This document shows positions 1 to 7,362 of a stretch of DNA of 58,125 nucleotides, one piece after another. Position 1 is the first letter of the stretch, and each line of letters begins with the position of its first letter. The notes beneath the pieces are model-generated. The model was not told the DNA's origin. It saw nothing but the letters and a program-made list of their open reading frames with translations, and did not search any database. Origin of the DNA: an uncultured Pseudoflavonifractor sp. (GTDB lineage: Bacteria; Bacillota; Clostridia; Oscillospirales; Oscillospiraceae); contig CAJFTA010000009.1 of NCBI GenBank assembly GCA_904419835.1, forward strand, positions 1 to 58,125. Direction: 5' to 3'. The translations under genes and the position numbers were made by a program.

Positions 1-675
1 CGCATCATCGCGGCGCAGGTGATTGTAAAGCCGGAGTGCGTGCTGGGCCTGGCCACGGGGTCCTCCCCGGTGGGCACCTACCAGCGGCTGGTGGAGCGGT
101 ACAAGGCGGGCAAGCTGTCCTTTGCCGGGGTGACCACGGTGAATCTGGACGAGTACAAGGGGCTGTCGGGCGCCCACGACCAGAGCTACCGGTACTTCAT
201 GCAGCACAATCTGTTTGACCACATCGACGTGCGGCCCGAGTGCACCCACGTGCCCAACGGCCTGGCCGAGGACGCCGAGGCCGAGTGCGCGCGGTACGAC
301 GCCTTTGTCCGCAGCCTGGGCTGCGCGGACCTGCAGCTGCTGGGGGTGGGGCGCAACGGCCACATCGGGTTCAACGAGCCCTGCGACGAGTTCGTGGTGC
401 CCACCCACGTGGTGGACCTGACCGAGAGCACCATTGAGGCCAACGCCCGGTTCTTCGCCTCCCGGGACGAGGTGCCCCGCCAGGCCCTGACGATGGGCAT
501 CGGGGTCATCATGGGCGCCCGGAAGATTGTGATGGTGGCCAGCGGCGCGGACAAGGCGGACGCGGTGTACGGCATGGTGAAGGGGCCCGTGAATCCCCAT
601 CTGCCCGCCTCCATCCTGCAGCTCCACCCCGACGTGACTCTGGTGGCGGACAAGGCGGCCCTGTCCAGGCTGTAA
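1..675 (+). CDS. nagB: Glucosamine-6-phosphate deaminase (5' end outside window)
   Basis: Converts glucosamine-6-phosphate to fructose-6-phosphate and ammonia in the cytoplasm, the last step of amino-sugar catabolism. The reading frame is open to the first base, and the residues before the GTG at 19 (RIIAAQ) match the usual start region of the family, so about 15 residues lie upstream of the window. Visible family motifs are LGLATGSSPVGTY (phosphate loop), NLDEYKGL and GVGRNGHIGFNEP, which contains the active-site His. nagA follows after 37 bp with its own ribosome binding site, so the two form an operon. Identification is by motifs and by the nagA neighbour. Confidence 0.95.
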   Translation, partial: RIIAAQVIVKPECVLGLATGSSPVGTYQRLVERYKAGKLSFAGVTTVNLDEYKGLSGAHDQSYRYFMQHNLFDHIDVRPECTHVPNGLAEDAEAECARYDAFVRSLGCADLQLLGVGRNGHIGFNEPCDEFVVPTHVVDLTESTIEANARFFASRDEVPRQALTMGIGVIMGARKIVMVASGADKADAVYGMVKGPVNPHLPASILQLHPDVTLVADKAALSRL

Positions 676-712
676 GTACACAGGCGCCTGACGGCGCAAG
701 GAGGAATACACG

Positions 713-1831
713 ATGAAGATTACAGGCGCGCAGGTATTTGAGGCCCGGGGCACGTTTGTCAGCCGGGACCTGTATGTGGACGGCGGCATGCTGACCGACC
801 GGGACTGCGGCGGCGAGGTGCTGGACGCGGAGGGGTGCTATGCCATCCCGGGACTGACGGACATCCATTTCCACGGCGCGGTGGGCCACGACTTCTCCGA
901 CGGGGACGCGGAGGGTCTGGCGGCCATTGCCGAGTATGAGCTGAGCCGGGGCGTGACCCAGATCTGCCCGGCGGGCATGACGCTGCTGCCCGAGGCGCTG
1001 GAGAAGATGTGCGCCGTGGCGGCAGAGCACCGGAGGGCGGAGAAGCCTGGGGCCAGCCTGTGCGGCATCAACCTGGAGGGCCCCTTCCTGTCCATGGCCA
1101 AGAAGGGGGCCCAGAACGGGGACTGGCTCCAGAAGCCCAACATGGAGCTGCTGCGGAAGCTGGAGGAGGTATCCGGCGGGCTGGTGAAGCTGGTGTCGGT
1201 GGCGCCGGAGGTGGAGGGCGCCATGGACTTTATCCGGGAGGCCTCCAATGAGGTGCGGGTGTCCATCGCCCACACCACCGCCGACTACGACACCGCCATG
1301 GCCGCCTTTGGGGCGGGGGCCAGCCACGTGACCCATCTGTTCAACGCCATGCCGCCCTTCACCCACCGGGCTCCCGGCGTGGTGGGCGCGGCCTTTGACA
1401 CGCCGGACTGCTGGGTGGAGCTGATCTGCGACGGCATCCATATCCACCCGTCGGTGGTGCGGGCGGTGTTCAAGCTGTTCGGCGCGGACCGTGTGGTGCT
1501 GGTGAGCGACACCATGCGGGCGGCGGGCATGGCCGACGGGGGCTACTCCCTGGGGGGCCAGCCGGTGGTGAAGAAGGGCAAGTACGCCACCCTGGCCGAC
1601 GGCACCCTGGCCGGCTCGGTGACCGACCTGATGGACTGCATGCGCACGGCGGTGTCCTTCGGCATCCCCCTGGCCGACGCGGTGCGGGCGGCGGCGGTGA
1701 ACCCGGCCCAGTCCATCGGCATTTACAGCCGGTGCGGCAGCCTGGAGAACGGCAAGTGGGCCAACGTGGTGCTGCTCAACAGGGACCTGTCCATCCGAAC
1801 TGTGATGTTCAAGGGCAAGATTGTGAAATAA
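713..1831 (+). CDS. nagA: N-acetylglucosamine-6-phosphate deacetylase
   Basis: Removes the acetyl group from GlcNAc-6-phosphate to feed NagB. The 372-residue length is normal for the amidohydrolase family. The metal motif HFHGAVGHDF lies near residues 52-61. NLEGPF, SIAHTTAD, HLFNAMPP and LVSDTM follow in the family order; the last holds the catalytic Asp. The ATG is preceded by AAGGAGG with a 7-nt spacer. It lies downstream of nagB and is followed after 14 bp by a strong hairpin, so the operon ends here. Substrate is probably GlcNAc from cell-wall recycling or host glycans; that part is inference. Confidence 0.95.
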   Translation: MKITGAQVFEARGTFVSRDLYVDGGMLTDRDCGGEVLDAEGCYAIPGLTDIHFHGAVGHDFSDGDAEGLAAIAEYELSRGVTQICPAGMTLLPEALEKMCAVAAEHRRAEKPGASLCGINLEGPFLSMAKKGAQNGDWLQKPNMELLRKLEEVSGGLVKLVSVAPEVEGAMDFIREASNEVRVSIAHTTADYDTAMAAFGAGASHVTHLFNAMPPFTHRAPGVVGAAFDTPDCWVELICDGIHIHPSVVRAVFKLFGADRVVLVSDTMRAAGMADGGYSLGGQPVVKKGKYATLADGTLAGSVTDLMDCMRTAVSFGIPLADAVRAAAVNPAQSIGIYSRCGSLENGKWANVVLLNRDLSIRTVMFKGKIVK

Positions 1832-1845
1832 CAGTGCAGAGCCGA

Positions 1846-1875
1846 AAATAGCCGTCCCACGCCGGGACGGCTATT
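1846..1875 (+). terminator. Terminator-type hairpin, first copy
   Basis: A 30-nt hairpin (stem AATAGCCGTCCC, loop ACGC) follows the nagA stop. It is an exact direct repeat of 2097-2126. This copy has no T-run behind it, because the repeat element at 1876 begins immediately. Confidence 0.75.
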
Positions 1876-2096
1876 CAGGCTGTCGAAAAAGTCCCTGGAC
1901 TTTTTCGACAGCCTTTCAAAATGCCGTTACTTTCACGCCGCACAGCGGCGCAAAAGTCCTCGCTCCGCTCTCCGCAAGCCTTGCGCGGCAAGGCATTGCG
2001 GGGCATTCGATTCCACGCGAGGCGGGCGGCTGCCCCCTCGCGCTCCCCCGCCCCAGCTCAGGCGGGTGCTGTTCGACTGAAATTTTTCGACACGCT
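1876..2096 (+). repeat. Hairpin-flanked non-coding repeat, copy A
   Basis: A 221-bp unit begins CAGGCTGTCGAAAAAG and ends TTTTTCGACACGCT, so its tips form an inverted repeat with the core TGTCGAAAAA. The first 35 bases fold into a perfect internal hairpin. It sits exactly between two identical copies of the nagA terminator hairpin. No credible gene is present. The ends and layout match copies B (46012-46243) and C (49934-50124), but the interior is divergent. It resembles a MITE-like or REP-like element; how it moves is unknown. Confidence 0.7.
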
Positions 2097-2130
2097 AAAT
2101 AGCCGTCCCACGCCGGGACGGCTATTTTTG
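2097..2130 (+). terminator. Terminator, second hairpin copy with T-run
   Basis: Exact copy of 1846-1875 followed directly by TTTT. This is presumably the original nagBA Rho-independent terminator, now separated from nagA by the repeat element. Confidence 0.75.
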
Positions 2131-2164
2131 ATCCAGGGCAGGCCGCAGCACAGGGAGGAAGCGT

Positions 2165-2326
2165 ATGAGCCGTTTTGCAATCAGAGCGCAATTCTGCCTG
2201 GACGGCGCACAGGAGGCCGTGAAAAAGGGGCTCAAGCAAAAGCGAAAAGACCCGTCCCGCAGGAAACAATGCGGGACGGGCTTTACGCAAACAAAGCCTG
2301 GTGGTACAATCAAAAGCTGCAGATAA
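2165..2326 (+). CDS. Possible 53-residue small ORF upstream of the methyltransferase
   Basis: An ATG preceded by GGGAGGAAGCGT opens a basic 53-residue frame (starting MSRFAIRAQF) that ends 11 bp before the methyltransferase start. No family is recognised. A terminator-like hairpin at 2251-2284 lies inside the frame, which argues against a full-length product. It could be a leader peptide, a gene remnant or chance. Confidence 0.25.
   Translation: MSRFAIRAQFCLDGAQEAVKKGLKQKRKDPSRRKQCGTGFTQTKPGGTIKSCR
2251..2284 (+). terminator. Hairpin before the methyltransferase gene
   Basis: CCCGTCCCGC and GCGGGACGGG form a perfect 10-bp stem around a 10-nt loop, followed by CTTTAC. The T-run is weak. It may end transcription from upstream or attenuate the gene at 2338. 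Confidence 0.5.
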
Positions 2327-2337
2327 GGAGGAATGAT

Positions 2338-2952
2338 ATGCTGAACCAGGAAGGTTTTGATTTATGGGCGGATGGTTATGACCGGAGCGTCGGACGTTCC
2401 GACGAAAGCGACACCTATCCCTTTGCCGGATACAAAAATGTTCTAAGCGGAATTTACAGCCGGGTTCTGTCGCGTCCGGGAAGAACTGTATTGGATATCG
2501 GGTTTGGCACAGCCGTTCTTACGGCAAAGCTCTATGCTCGGGGCTACACGATCTTTGGGCAGGATTTTTCGTCCAGAATGCTTGCGCTGGCGCAGGAGAA
2601 AATGCCGGAAGCGCGGCTGTACCAGGGTGATTTCTCCCAGGGGCTGGCGGAAGCCTTGAGGCAGAACCAATACGACGCAATCGTCGCCACCTACTCGCTG
2701 CACCACCTGACGGATGACCGGAAGGCCGCGTTTTTACACAGTCTCCTGCCCCTGCTGCGCAAGGGCGGCGCCATCTATATCGGGGATGTGGCCTTTCGTA
2801 CCCGCGCCCAATTGGAGCAGTGCAGGGTGCAGGCGGGCAATCAATGGGATGAGGACGAGATCTATTTCGTATATGAGGAGCTGAAACGGTCTTTTCCTGA
2901 GATGGAATTCCAGCAGGTCTCCCACTGCGCGGGAATCCTCTCTCTTGAATGA
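2338..2952 (+). CDS. Class I SAM-dependent methyltransferase
   Basis: A 204-residue cytoplasmic methyltransferase. The glycine-rich SAM-binding motif I is seen as VLDIGFGTAVLT near residues 47-58. FGQDFSSRML follows as the acidic motif II region, and DAIVATYSLHHL is the post-motif strand. The start was placed at the ATG at 2338 because it follows ATAAGGAGGAATGAT; longer readings run through the repeat element upstream and are not credible. The substrate cannot be told. It stands alone between terminators at 2251 and 3023, so it is probably monocistronic. Methyl transfer is known for the family; the target is not. Confidence 0.85.
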   Translation: MLNQEGFDLWADGYDRSVGRSDESDTYPFAGYKNVLSGIYSRVLSRPGRTVLDIGFGTAVLTAKLYARGYTIFGQDFSSRMLALAQEKMPEARLYQGDFSQGLAEALRQNQYDAIVATYSLHHLTDDRKAAFLHSLLPLLRKGGAIYIGDVAFRTRAQLEQCRVQAGNQWDEDEIYFVYEELKRSFPEMEFQQVSHCAGILSLE

Positions 2953-3022
2953 TGAACACCGGCTTGACGGGCAAAAACCGACACCGCGAGCCCGCCGGAG
3001 CATGACGGGCGGATACAAAGCA

Positions 3023-3063
3023 AAAAGCAGCAGCCGGAGCACCTGGTTCCGGCTGCTGCTTTT
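3023..3063 (+). terminator. Rho-independent terminator
   Basis: AAAAGCAGCAGCCGGA pairs perfectly with TCCGGCTGCTGCTTTT around a 9-nt loop, ending in a T-run. It closes the methyltransferase gene. Confidence 0.85.
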
Positions 3064-3151
3064 GCTGTATATGGCGGCTTTTGCTCAAAAAACATGGAAA
3101 AAGCGGAGAATTTAATAAAAATGAAAAAATATTTTAGCTTTTACAAGGCCA

Positions 3152-3181
3152 TTGACGGCTTGCGGCGGCGCGGCGTACAAT
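3152..3181 (+). promoter_or_regulatory. Sigma-A type promoter for the GH43 gene
   Basis: TTGACG and TACAAT are separated by 18 bp in an AT-rich leader, about 75 bp upstream of the GH43 start. Confidence 0.6.
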
Positions 3182-3254
3182 ATGGCTGAAACTTAAAATT
3201 ATAATTTGTAACAGAGGCTCGATAAAAGAACTTGCCGGGAGGCGGAAAACAGGC

Positions 3255-4712
3255 ATGGAGCAGGCGTTTAATCCCTATCTGCCCGGCTGGGAATACGTCC
3301 CGGACGGGGAACCCCACGTGTTTGGCGACCGGGTGTATGTATATGGCTCCCACGACCGGTTCGGCGGTCCTCTCTTCTGCATGAACGACTACGTCTGCTG
3401 GTCCGCGCCTGTGAGCAATCTGAAGGACTGGCGGTATGAGGGCGTCATCTACCGCAAGGACCAGGACCCAATGAACAGGGGCGGCCGGCGGTGCCTGTAC
3501 GCGCCCGACGTGACCCGCGGGCCGGACGGGCGCTATTATCTCTACTACGCCTTTGACTTTCTGGGGGTCATGGCGGTGGCGGTGTGCGACACTCCGGCAG
3601 GACAGTACCAGTTCCACGGCCACGTGAAGTTTCAGGACGGCCACATCTGGGGCACCAGATCGGGGGAGCCCCTTCCCTTTGACCCGGGCGTACTGACCGA
3701 TGATGACGGCCGGGTCTGGCTCTACTCCGGCTTTGCCGCCAAGGTGCCCGCCGTGGCCTCCGGATTCCACAGCCTGACCAACCCGGGGGGCGTGGTCCTG
3801 GAGCTGGAGCCGGACATGGTGACCATCAAGGCGGGACCCGACCTGCTCTTCCCCACCAGGGGCAAGCCGGGCGCCTTTGCGGGCCACGCCTTCTTTGAGG
3901 CCAGCTCCATCCGCAAGGTGGACGGACAGTACTGCTTTGTCTATTCTTCGGAGCACAACCATGAGCTCTGCTACGCCATGGGGTCCAGTCCCAGGGGACC
4001 TTTCGCCTTCGGCGGAACTCTGGTGGACATCGGCGATCTGTTCCTGGACGGCAGGGAGGATGAGCGCAGGGCGGTGAACTACCTGGGCAACACCCACGGC
4101 GGGATTGTGGACATCGGCGGACAGTGGTACGTGTTCTACCACCGCCAGACCAACCGGCACTCCTACTCCCGCCAGGCCTGCGCCGAGCCTCTGGAGCGGC
4201 GGGCGGACGGGGGCTTCTGTCAGGCAGAGGTCACCTCCTGCGGCCTCAACGGCGGGCCGCTGAAGGGCAGCGGCCAATACCCGGCCCGGATCGCCTGCAG
4301 CCTGTGGAGCGGGAAAGGGACGGCCCGGTACGACATCCGGTTCCCCCGGCTCCGGCTTGCCGCCCACCCCTACTTCACCCAGGAGGGGAAAGACGGCGAG
4401 GAGCGGGACAGCCAGTACATTGCCAACATGCGGGACGGGGCGGTGGCCGGCTTCAAGTATTTCGCCTTTGCGTCTCTGAAATCCCTGTCCGTTCAGGTTC
4501 GGGGCAGCGCCAACGGAGCGCTTCTGGTGTCCGATACGCCGGATTTCGAGGCCCCGGCGGCCCGGATTGAGATAAAACTCAGCGGGGGAGACTGGGAGGA
4601 GCTGGGCGCCCCCTGCGCCATTCCGGACGGAACCCGGCCGCTGTACTTCAAGTTTACGGGGAAGGGAAGGCTGGACTTCCGCTCCTTCACGCTGACGGGC
4701 GGCGCACTGTGA
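3255..4712 (+). CDS. Glycoside hydrolase family 43 enzyme
   Basis: A 485-residue protein with a five-bladed GH43 propeller in residues 1-330. The general-base Asp region is VYVYGSHD, the modulating Asp region is YAPDVTRGPDG, and the acid Glu is in FFEASS near residue 215. The metal His is in GNTHGGIVD. Residues 340-485 look like a C-terminal beta-sandwich that could bind carbohydrate. No signal peptide is visible, so it is probably cytoplasmic and acts on imported oligosaccharides. Family members are mostly beta-xylosidases and alpha-arabinofuranosidases; which one cannot be told. The ATG follows GGGAGGCGG. It is convergent with the deacetylase fragment. Confidence 0.88.
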   Translation: MEQAFNPYLPGWEYVPDGEPHVFGDRVYVYGSHDRFGGPLFCMNDYVCWSAPVSNLKDWRYEGVIYRKDQDPMNRGGRRCLYAPDVTRGPDGRYYLYYAFDFLGVMAVAVCDTPAGQYQFHGHVKFQDGHIWGTRSGEPLPFDPGVLTDDDGRVWLYSGFAAKVPAVASGFHSLTNPGGVVLELEPDMVTIKAGPDLLFPTRGKPGAFAGHAFFEASSIRKVDGQYCFVYSSEHNHELCYAMGSSPRGPFAFGGTLVDIGDLFLDGREDERRAVNYLGNTHGGIVDIGGQWYVFYHRQTNRHSYSRQACAEPLERRADGGFCQAEVTSCGLNGGPLKGSGQYPARIACSLWSGKGTARYDIRFPRLRLAAHPYFTQEGKDGEERDSQYIANMRDGAVAGFKYFAFASLKSLSVQVRGSANGALLVSDTPDFEAPAARIEIKLSGGDWEELGAPCAIPDGTRPLYFKFTGKGRLDFRSFTLTGGAL

Positions 4713-4808
4713 TGTCTGCCGGGAGAGCTTTCTGCCGCAGATGATAAGATTTCAAGAATAGGGGGAGCGGCCCTGCCCCACCCAACGGAAAATTCATTTG
4801 CCTGGTGT

Positions 4809-4844
4809 CCGGCCCCTCCCCCTGCTCAAAGGGGGAGGGGCCGG
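4809..4844. terminator. Bidirectional terminator hairpin between convergent genes
   Basis: CCGGCCCCTCCCCC pairs with GGGGGAGGGGCCGG around an 8-nt loop. It sits between the GH43 gene and the 3' end of the deacetylase. T-runs are weak on both sides. Confidence 0.6.
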
Positions 4845-4894
4845 AGCACATTTTCCCGCCGGGGCGCGCCTCCGGCCGGGCCCCTAAACAGGAC

Positions 4895-5491
4895 TCAGGC
4901 GGGACACTGCCTGCCGGTATGGTCGATGGTGTAGTCTGTGCCGCAGGTGCCGGGGAGGATGAGCTGGGAGATGGGCACAAAGGCGTAGCCCTCCTGGAGC
5001 AGGGTCTCCAGAATGGTGGGCAGAGCCTCGGGGGTGTGGAGGGCGGCATTGTGGAAGAGCACGATGGATCCCGGCTGAACCTTGCCGGTGACCCGCTGGA
5101 CAATCTCCGAGGCGGGCAGATCCTTCCAGTCCAGGCTGTCCACATCCCACTGGATGGGCTCCATGCCGATGGAGCGGATAGCGCTGATGACAGTGTCGTT
5201 ATACTCGCCGTAAGGCGGGCGGATCAGGGTGGGGCGCACCCCGGTGACCGCCTCAATTTTGTCGCTGCACGCCTCGACATCGGCAATGATCTCCTCCCGG
5301 GAGAGCTTTGACATGTGGGCGTGGGTGTTGGAGTGGTTCATCACCTCGTGACCTGCGTCATGGAGCGCCTTGACCGACTCGGGGTATTTGTCCACCCAGT
5401 CCCCTACCACAAAGAAGGTGGCCTTGACGTTGTACCGGGCCAGGATATCGATGAGCTCCTGGGTGTCCTCGTTCCCCCAGGGTGATGTCAT
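4895..5491 (-). CDS. pdaB: PdaB-like polysaccharide deacetylase, C-terminal part of a split gene
   Basis: Family 4 carbohydrate esterase (NodB fold), most like the sporulation deacetylase PdaB. Visible are KATFFVVGDWV, HEVMNHSNTH (metal HxxxH), RPPYGEYN and the C-terminal LFHNAALHT. The first NodB motif, with the catalytic Asp, is missing. The apparent ATG at 5491 and the next three codons (M-T-S-P) lie in the inserted DNA; true homology begins at the Trp codon overlapping 5479-5481. The missing N-terminus is at 46857-47043 on the same strand. Joining the two at the shared CCCAGG gives FDAAWGNEDTQ in frame and about 255 residues. As it stands this part should not make an active enzyme. Confidence 0.85.
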   Translation of the reverse strand: MTSPWGNEDTQELIDILARYNVKATFFVVGDWVDKYPESVKALHDAGHEVMNHSNTHAHMSKLSREEIIADVEACSDKIEAVTGVRPTLIRPPYGEYNDTVISAIRSIGMEPIQWDVDSLDWKDLPASEIVQRVTGKVQPGSIVLFHNAALHTPEALPTILETLLQEGYAFVPISQLILPGTCGTDYTIDHTGRQCPA

Positions 5492-5500
5492 GTTGCGGCG
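5476..5500. other. Left junction (att-like site) of the intervening element
   Basis: The 6-bp CCCAGG at 5476-5481 is also present at 46857-46862. Just inside, GTGATGTCATGTTGCGGCG (5482-5500) is an imperfect inverted repeat of the other end, with 15 of 19 matches. Outside is the deacetylase coding sequence. The layout fits an attL or attR half-site pair of a serine integrase. Confidence 0.7.
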
Positions 5501-5784
5501 GGGGAGGAGGCGGCCTTTTTTGCATCAAAAAGCAGATCCAGCACTTCCCGCACAGCGCCCTCGCCGCCTCTGGCGGCACAGACATAGTCGGCCTGCCTGC
5601 GCACGGCGGGGTGGCGTCTGAGGGGCAGGCGCTGATTCCGCAGACCTCCATACAGGTGAGGTCATTGCAGTCATCGCCGATATAGAGGACCTCTTCCGGC
5701 GCGCACTGGTACCGCGCTGAGGCGCAGGCCGCCAGCGCGTCTCCCGGCACCAGCGCCGCTGTGGTGCTGGAGGTGGGGGACAGC
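5488..5784 (-). pseudogene. KdsC-type HAD phosphatase, 5'-truncated and frameshifted
   Basis: The reading LAPEEVLYIGDD-type segment (here CAPEEVLYIGDDCNDL), then MEVCGISACPSDATP, matches the C-terminal half of KdsC-like sugar-phosphate phosphatases. About the first half of the enzyme, with the nucleophile DxD, is absent; homology starts right at the flippase stop. The frame breaks at a G run (5608-5611 on the plus strand). With one extra base the protein would run on through a Cys-Ala-Ala-Arg segment to a stop at 5488-5490, inside the left junction arm. It is a decayed remnant of a sugar-activation gene, consistent with the neighbouring polysaccharide cluster. Confidence 0.65.
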
Positions 5785-7326
5785 TCAGCGATGGATAACT
5801 TTGTAAATTATGCGATTTAAAAATTCCATGAATTTGGAAAATTCAGGTGTATGATGAAATGATAAAAAGAAGACAATATTTGCAATGGCACTGCAAAGAA
5901 TAAGCTTTAGAAGAGTGCGAATAATCAGAGACATCTCCGTTAAAAATTGAAAAAAAACCCAACAAATAAGGGCTGCAATTATTAGGACAAAAATATACCT
6001 GACGATTTTTTTTACATATTCTCTGACGGGGCGGTCAAAGCCATATCTGAATACGACGTAAGGGTCATACCATAGGCTAGTCATTGCTCGGGCGATAAAG
6101 GTGGCAAATAAAATGCCAAAAAGTCCAAGATATGTTCCTAAAATTACAGAAAACACTACATTTAAGATGCCGGTAAAAAACTGAATGAACCGGCCATGGT
6201 GAAATAAGCCCAATGTATGTTTATAAGTCCAGACGGCATTCATTATGCCTACACTGAAAAAATTTAATGCCATCACAAAGGGAATATCAAGAGAAAGTAC
6301 ATACTCCTCGCCAAAGCAGAGCCGGACCAGATCGCTGGAACAGAAGAAAATTCCCAATGCGCCCCAACCAAATAGCCAAAAATTAGCGAAATTTAAAAAG
6401 CTAAATAATTCGTAGCGCTTCTCTACAGACTCGCTGGCATTATGGTTGCCGATGCTGGCAGTTAACCCATTAAATACCTGCCCGAGGAGGGAATTAAGGG
6501 TGTTTATCAGAAGCGTGTAATTGGAGGCGATGCCGGTAGTGGCTAAGCCATTAAAAAAGGTAATAAGGATATTGTCGGTACTGTTTACCATCAAGCCGGA
6601 TACCTTGTAGATCATCAGGTCCCGTATATTGGAAAACAGGGCGCGCTGTTCCTCTTTGGGCAGCGGTTTGACGTCCTTGCTTTGAATATAAGGAAATTGT
6701 TTAACAGCCACCTTGGAAACAATTACGTTATACACAAGGGTGCCGATGGTCTGGATTAGAAGATATCCTAAATAGTTCCGGAACAGCAATAGAAAAATCA
6801 TCTGGAGGATGCTCTGAAGGATAGTAACAGCATAGTTAACGCCGCTGACGATGTAGTTGCGCTGGGCGGCGATCAGCAGAGAGCTTCTGTAGCTGAAGAA
6901 ATAGGAACTTGCTGTATTAAACAGATTGATCACATACAGCAGATAGATGCTTTCGGAGATATTTGGCTGTTCCTGAATAATGAGGCTAATAAAAGGCATC
7001 AGAATAAGACCAACTACGAAGATTACCGCACCGATGATACGGTATGCTTTGGCATATACCTTCATGAGAGAGGCGATCTTCTCCTGATCATTTGAAGCCA
7101 GAGGCTTATATAAGGCAAAAACGATTGCCCCACCAACCCCCAACTCTGCAAGAGAGAGCATAGTCAGGATGTTGGTAAACAGACCGTTGACACCTAAATA
7201 GTCCGCAGATAGGCACTGGACAAACACCATCCGGCATACAAAACCAAGAATAGTATTAAAAATATATCCACCGATGCCTACAAAAATATTTATTATTGAG
7301 TATTCGGTGCGTGAGCGCTCCTTCAT
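5785..7326 (-). CDS. Polysaccharide flippase (Wzx/MATE-like, PST family)
   Basis: A 513-residue integral membrane protein with about 12-14 hydrophobic segments. It starts with a short cytoplasmic tail and IINIFVGIGGYIF, typical of PST-family exporters that flip lipid-linked repeat units across the membrane. The start ATG follows TTAGGAGTTGTT. Its base composition is much richer in A+T than the metabolic genes in the window. It is the last intact gene of the minus-strand exopolysaccharide cluster, 36 bp after the glycosyltransferase at 7363. No polymerase or initiating phosphosugar transferase was recognised nearby, so it may work with enzymes encoded elsewhere. Confidence 0.88.
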   Translation of the reverse strand: MKERSRTEYSIINIFVGIGGYIFNTILGFVCRMVFVQCLSADYLGVNGLFTNILTMLSLAELGVGGAIVFALYKPLASNDQEKIASLMKVYAKAYRIIGAVIFVVGLILMPFISLIIQEQPNISESIYLLYVINLFNTASSYFFSYRSSLLIAAQRNYIVSGVNYAVTILQSILQMIFLLLFRNYLGYLLIQTIGTLVYNVIVSKVAVKQFPYIQSKDVKPLPKEEQRALFSNIRDLMIYKVSGLMVNSTDNILITFFNGLATTGIASNYTLLINTLNSLLGQVFNGLTASIGNHNASESVEKRYELFSFLNFANFWLFGWGALGIFFCSSDLVRLCFGEEYVLSLDIPFVMALNFFSVGIMNAVWTYKHTLGLFHHGRFIQFFTGILNVVFSVILGTYLGLFGILFATFIARAMTSLWYDPYVVFRYGFDRPVREYVKKIVRYIFVLIIAALICWVFFQFLTEMSLIIRTLLKLILCSAIANIVFFLSFHHTPEFSKFMEFLNRIIYKVIHR

Positions 7327-7362
7327 AACAACTCCTAAAAAATAATCTGGATTACAAAGCTC

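Noticed and set aside
1846..2126. Spaced direct hairpins considered as a CRISPR or riboswitch
   Set aside because: Only two copies per locus, a 221-bp non-spacer unit between them, and different hairpins at other loci.
1921..2337. Long N-terminal extension of the methyltransferase frame
   Set aside because: It lies in repeat copy A and two terminator hairpins; the ATG at 2338 has a proper ribosome binding site and starts the homology.
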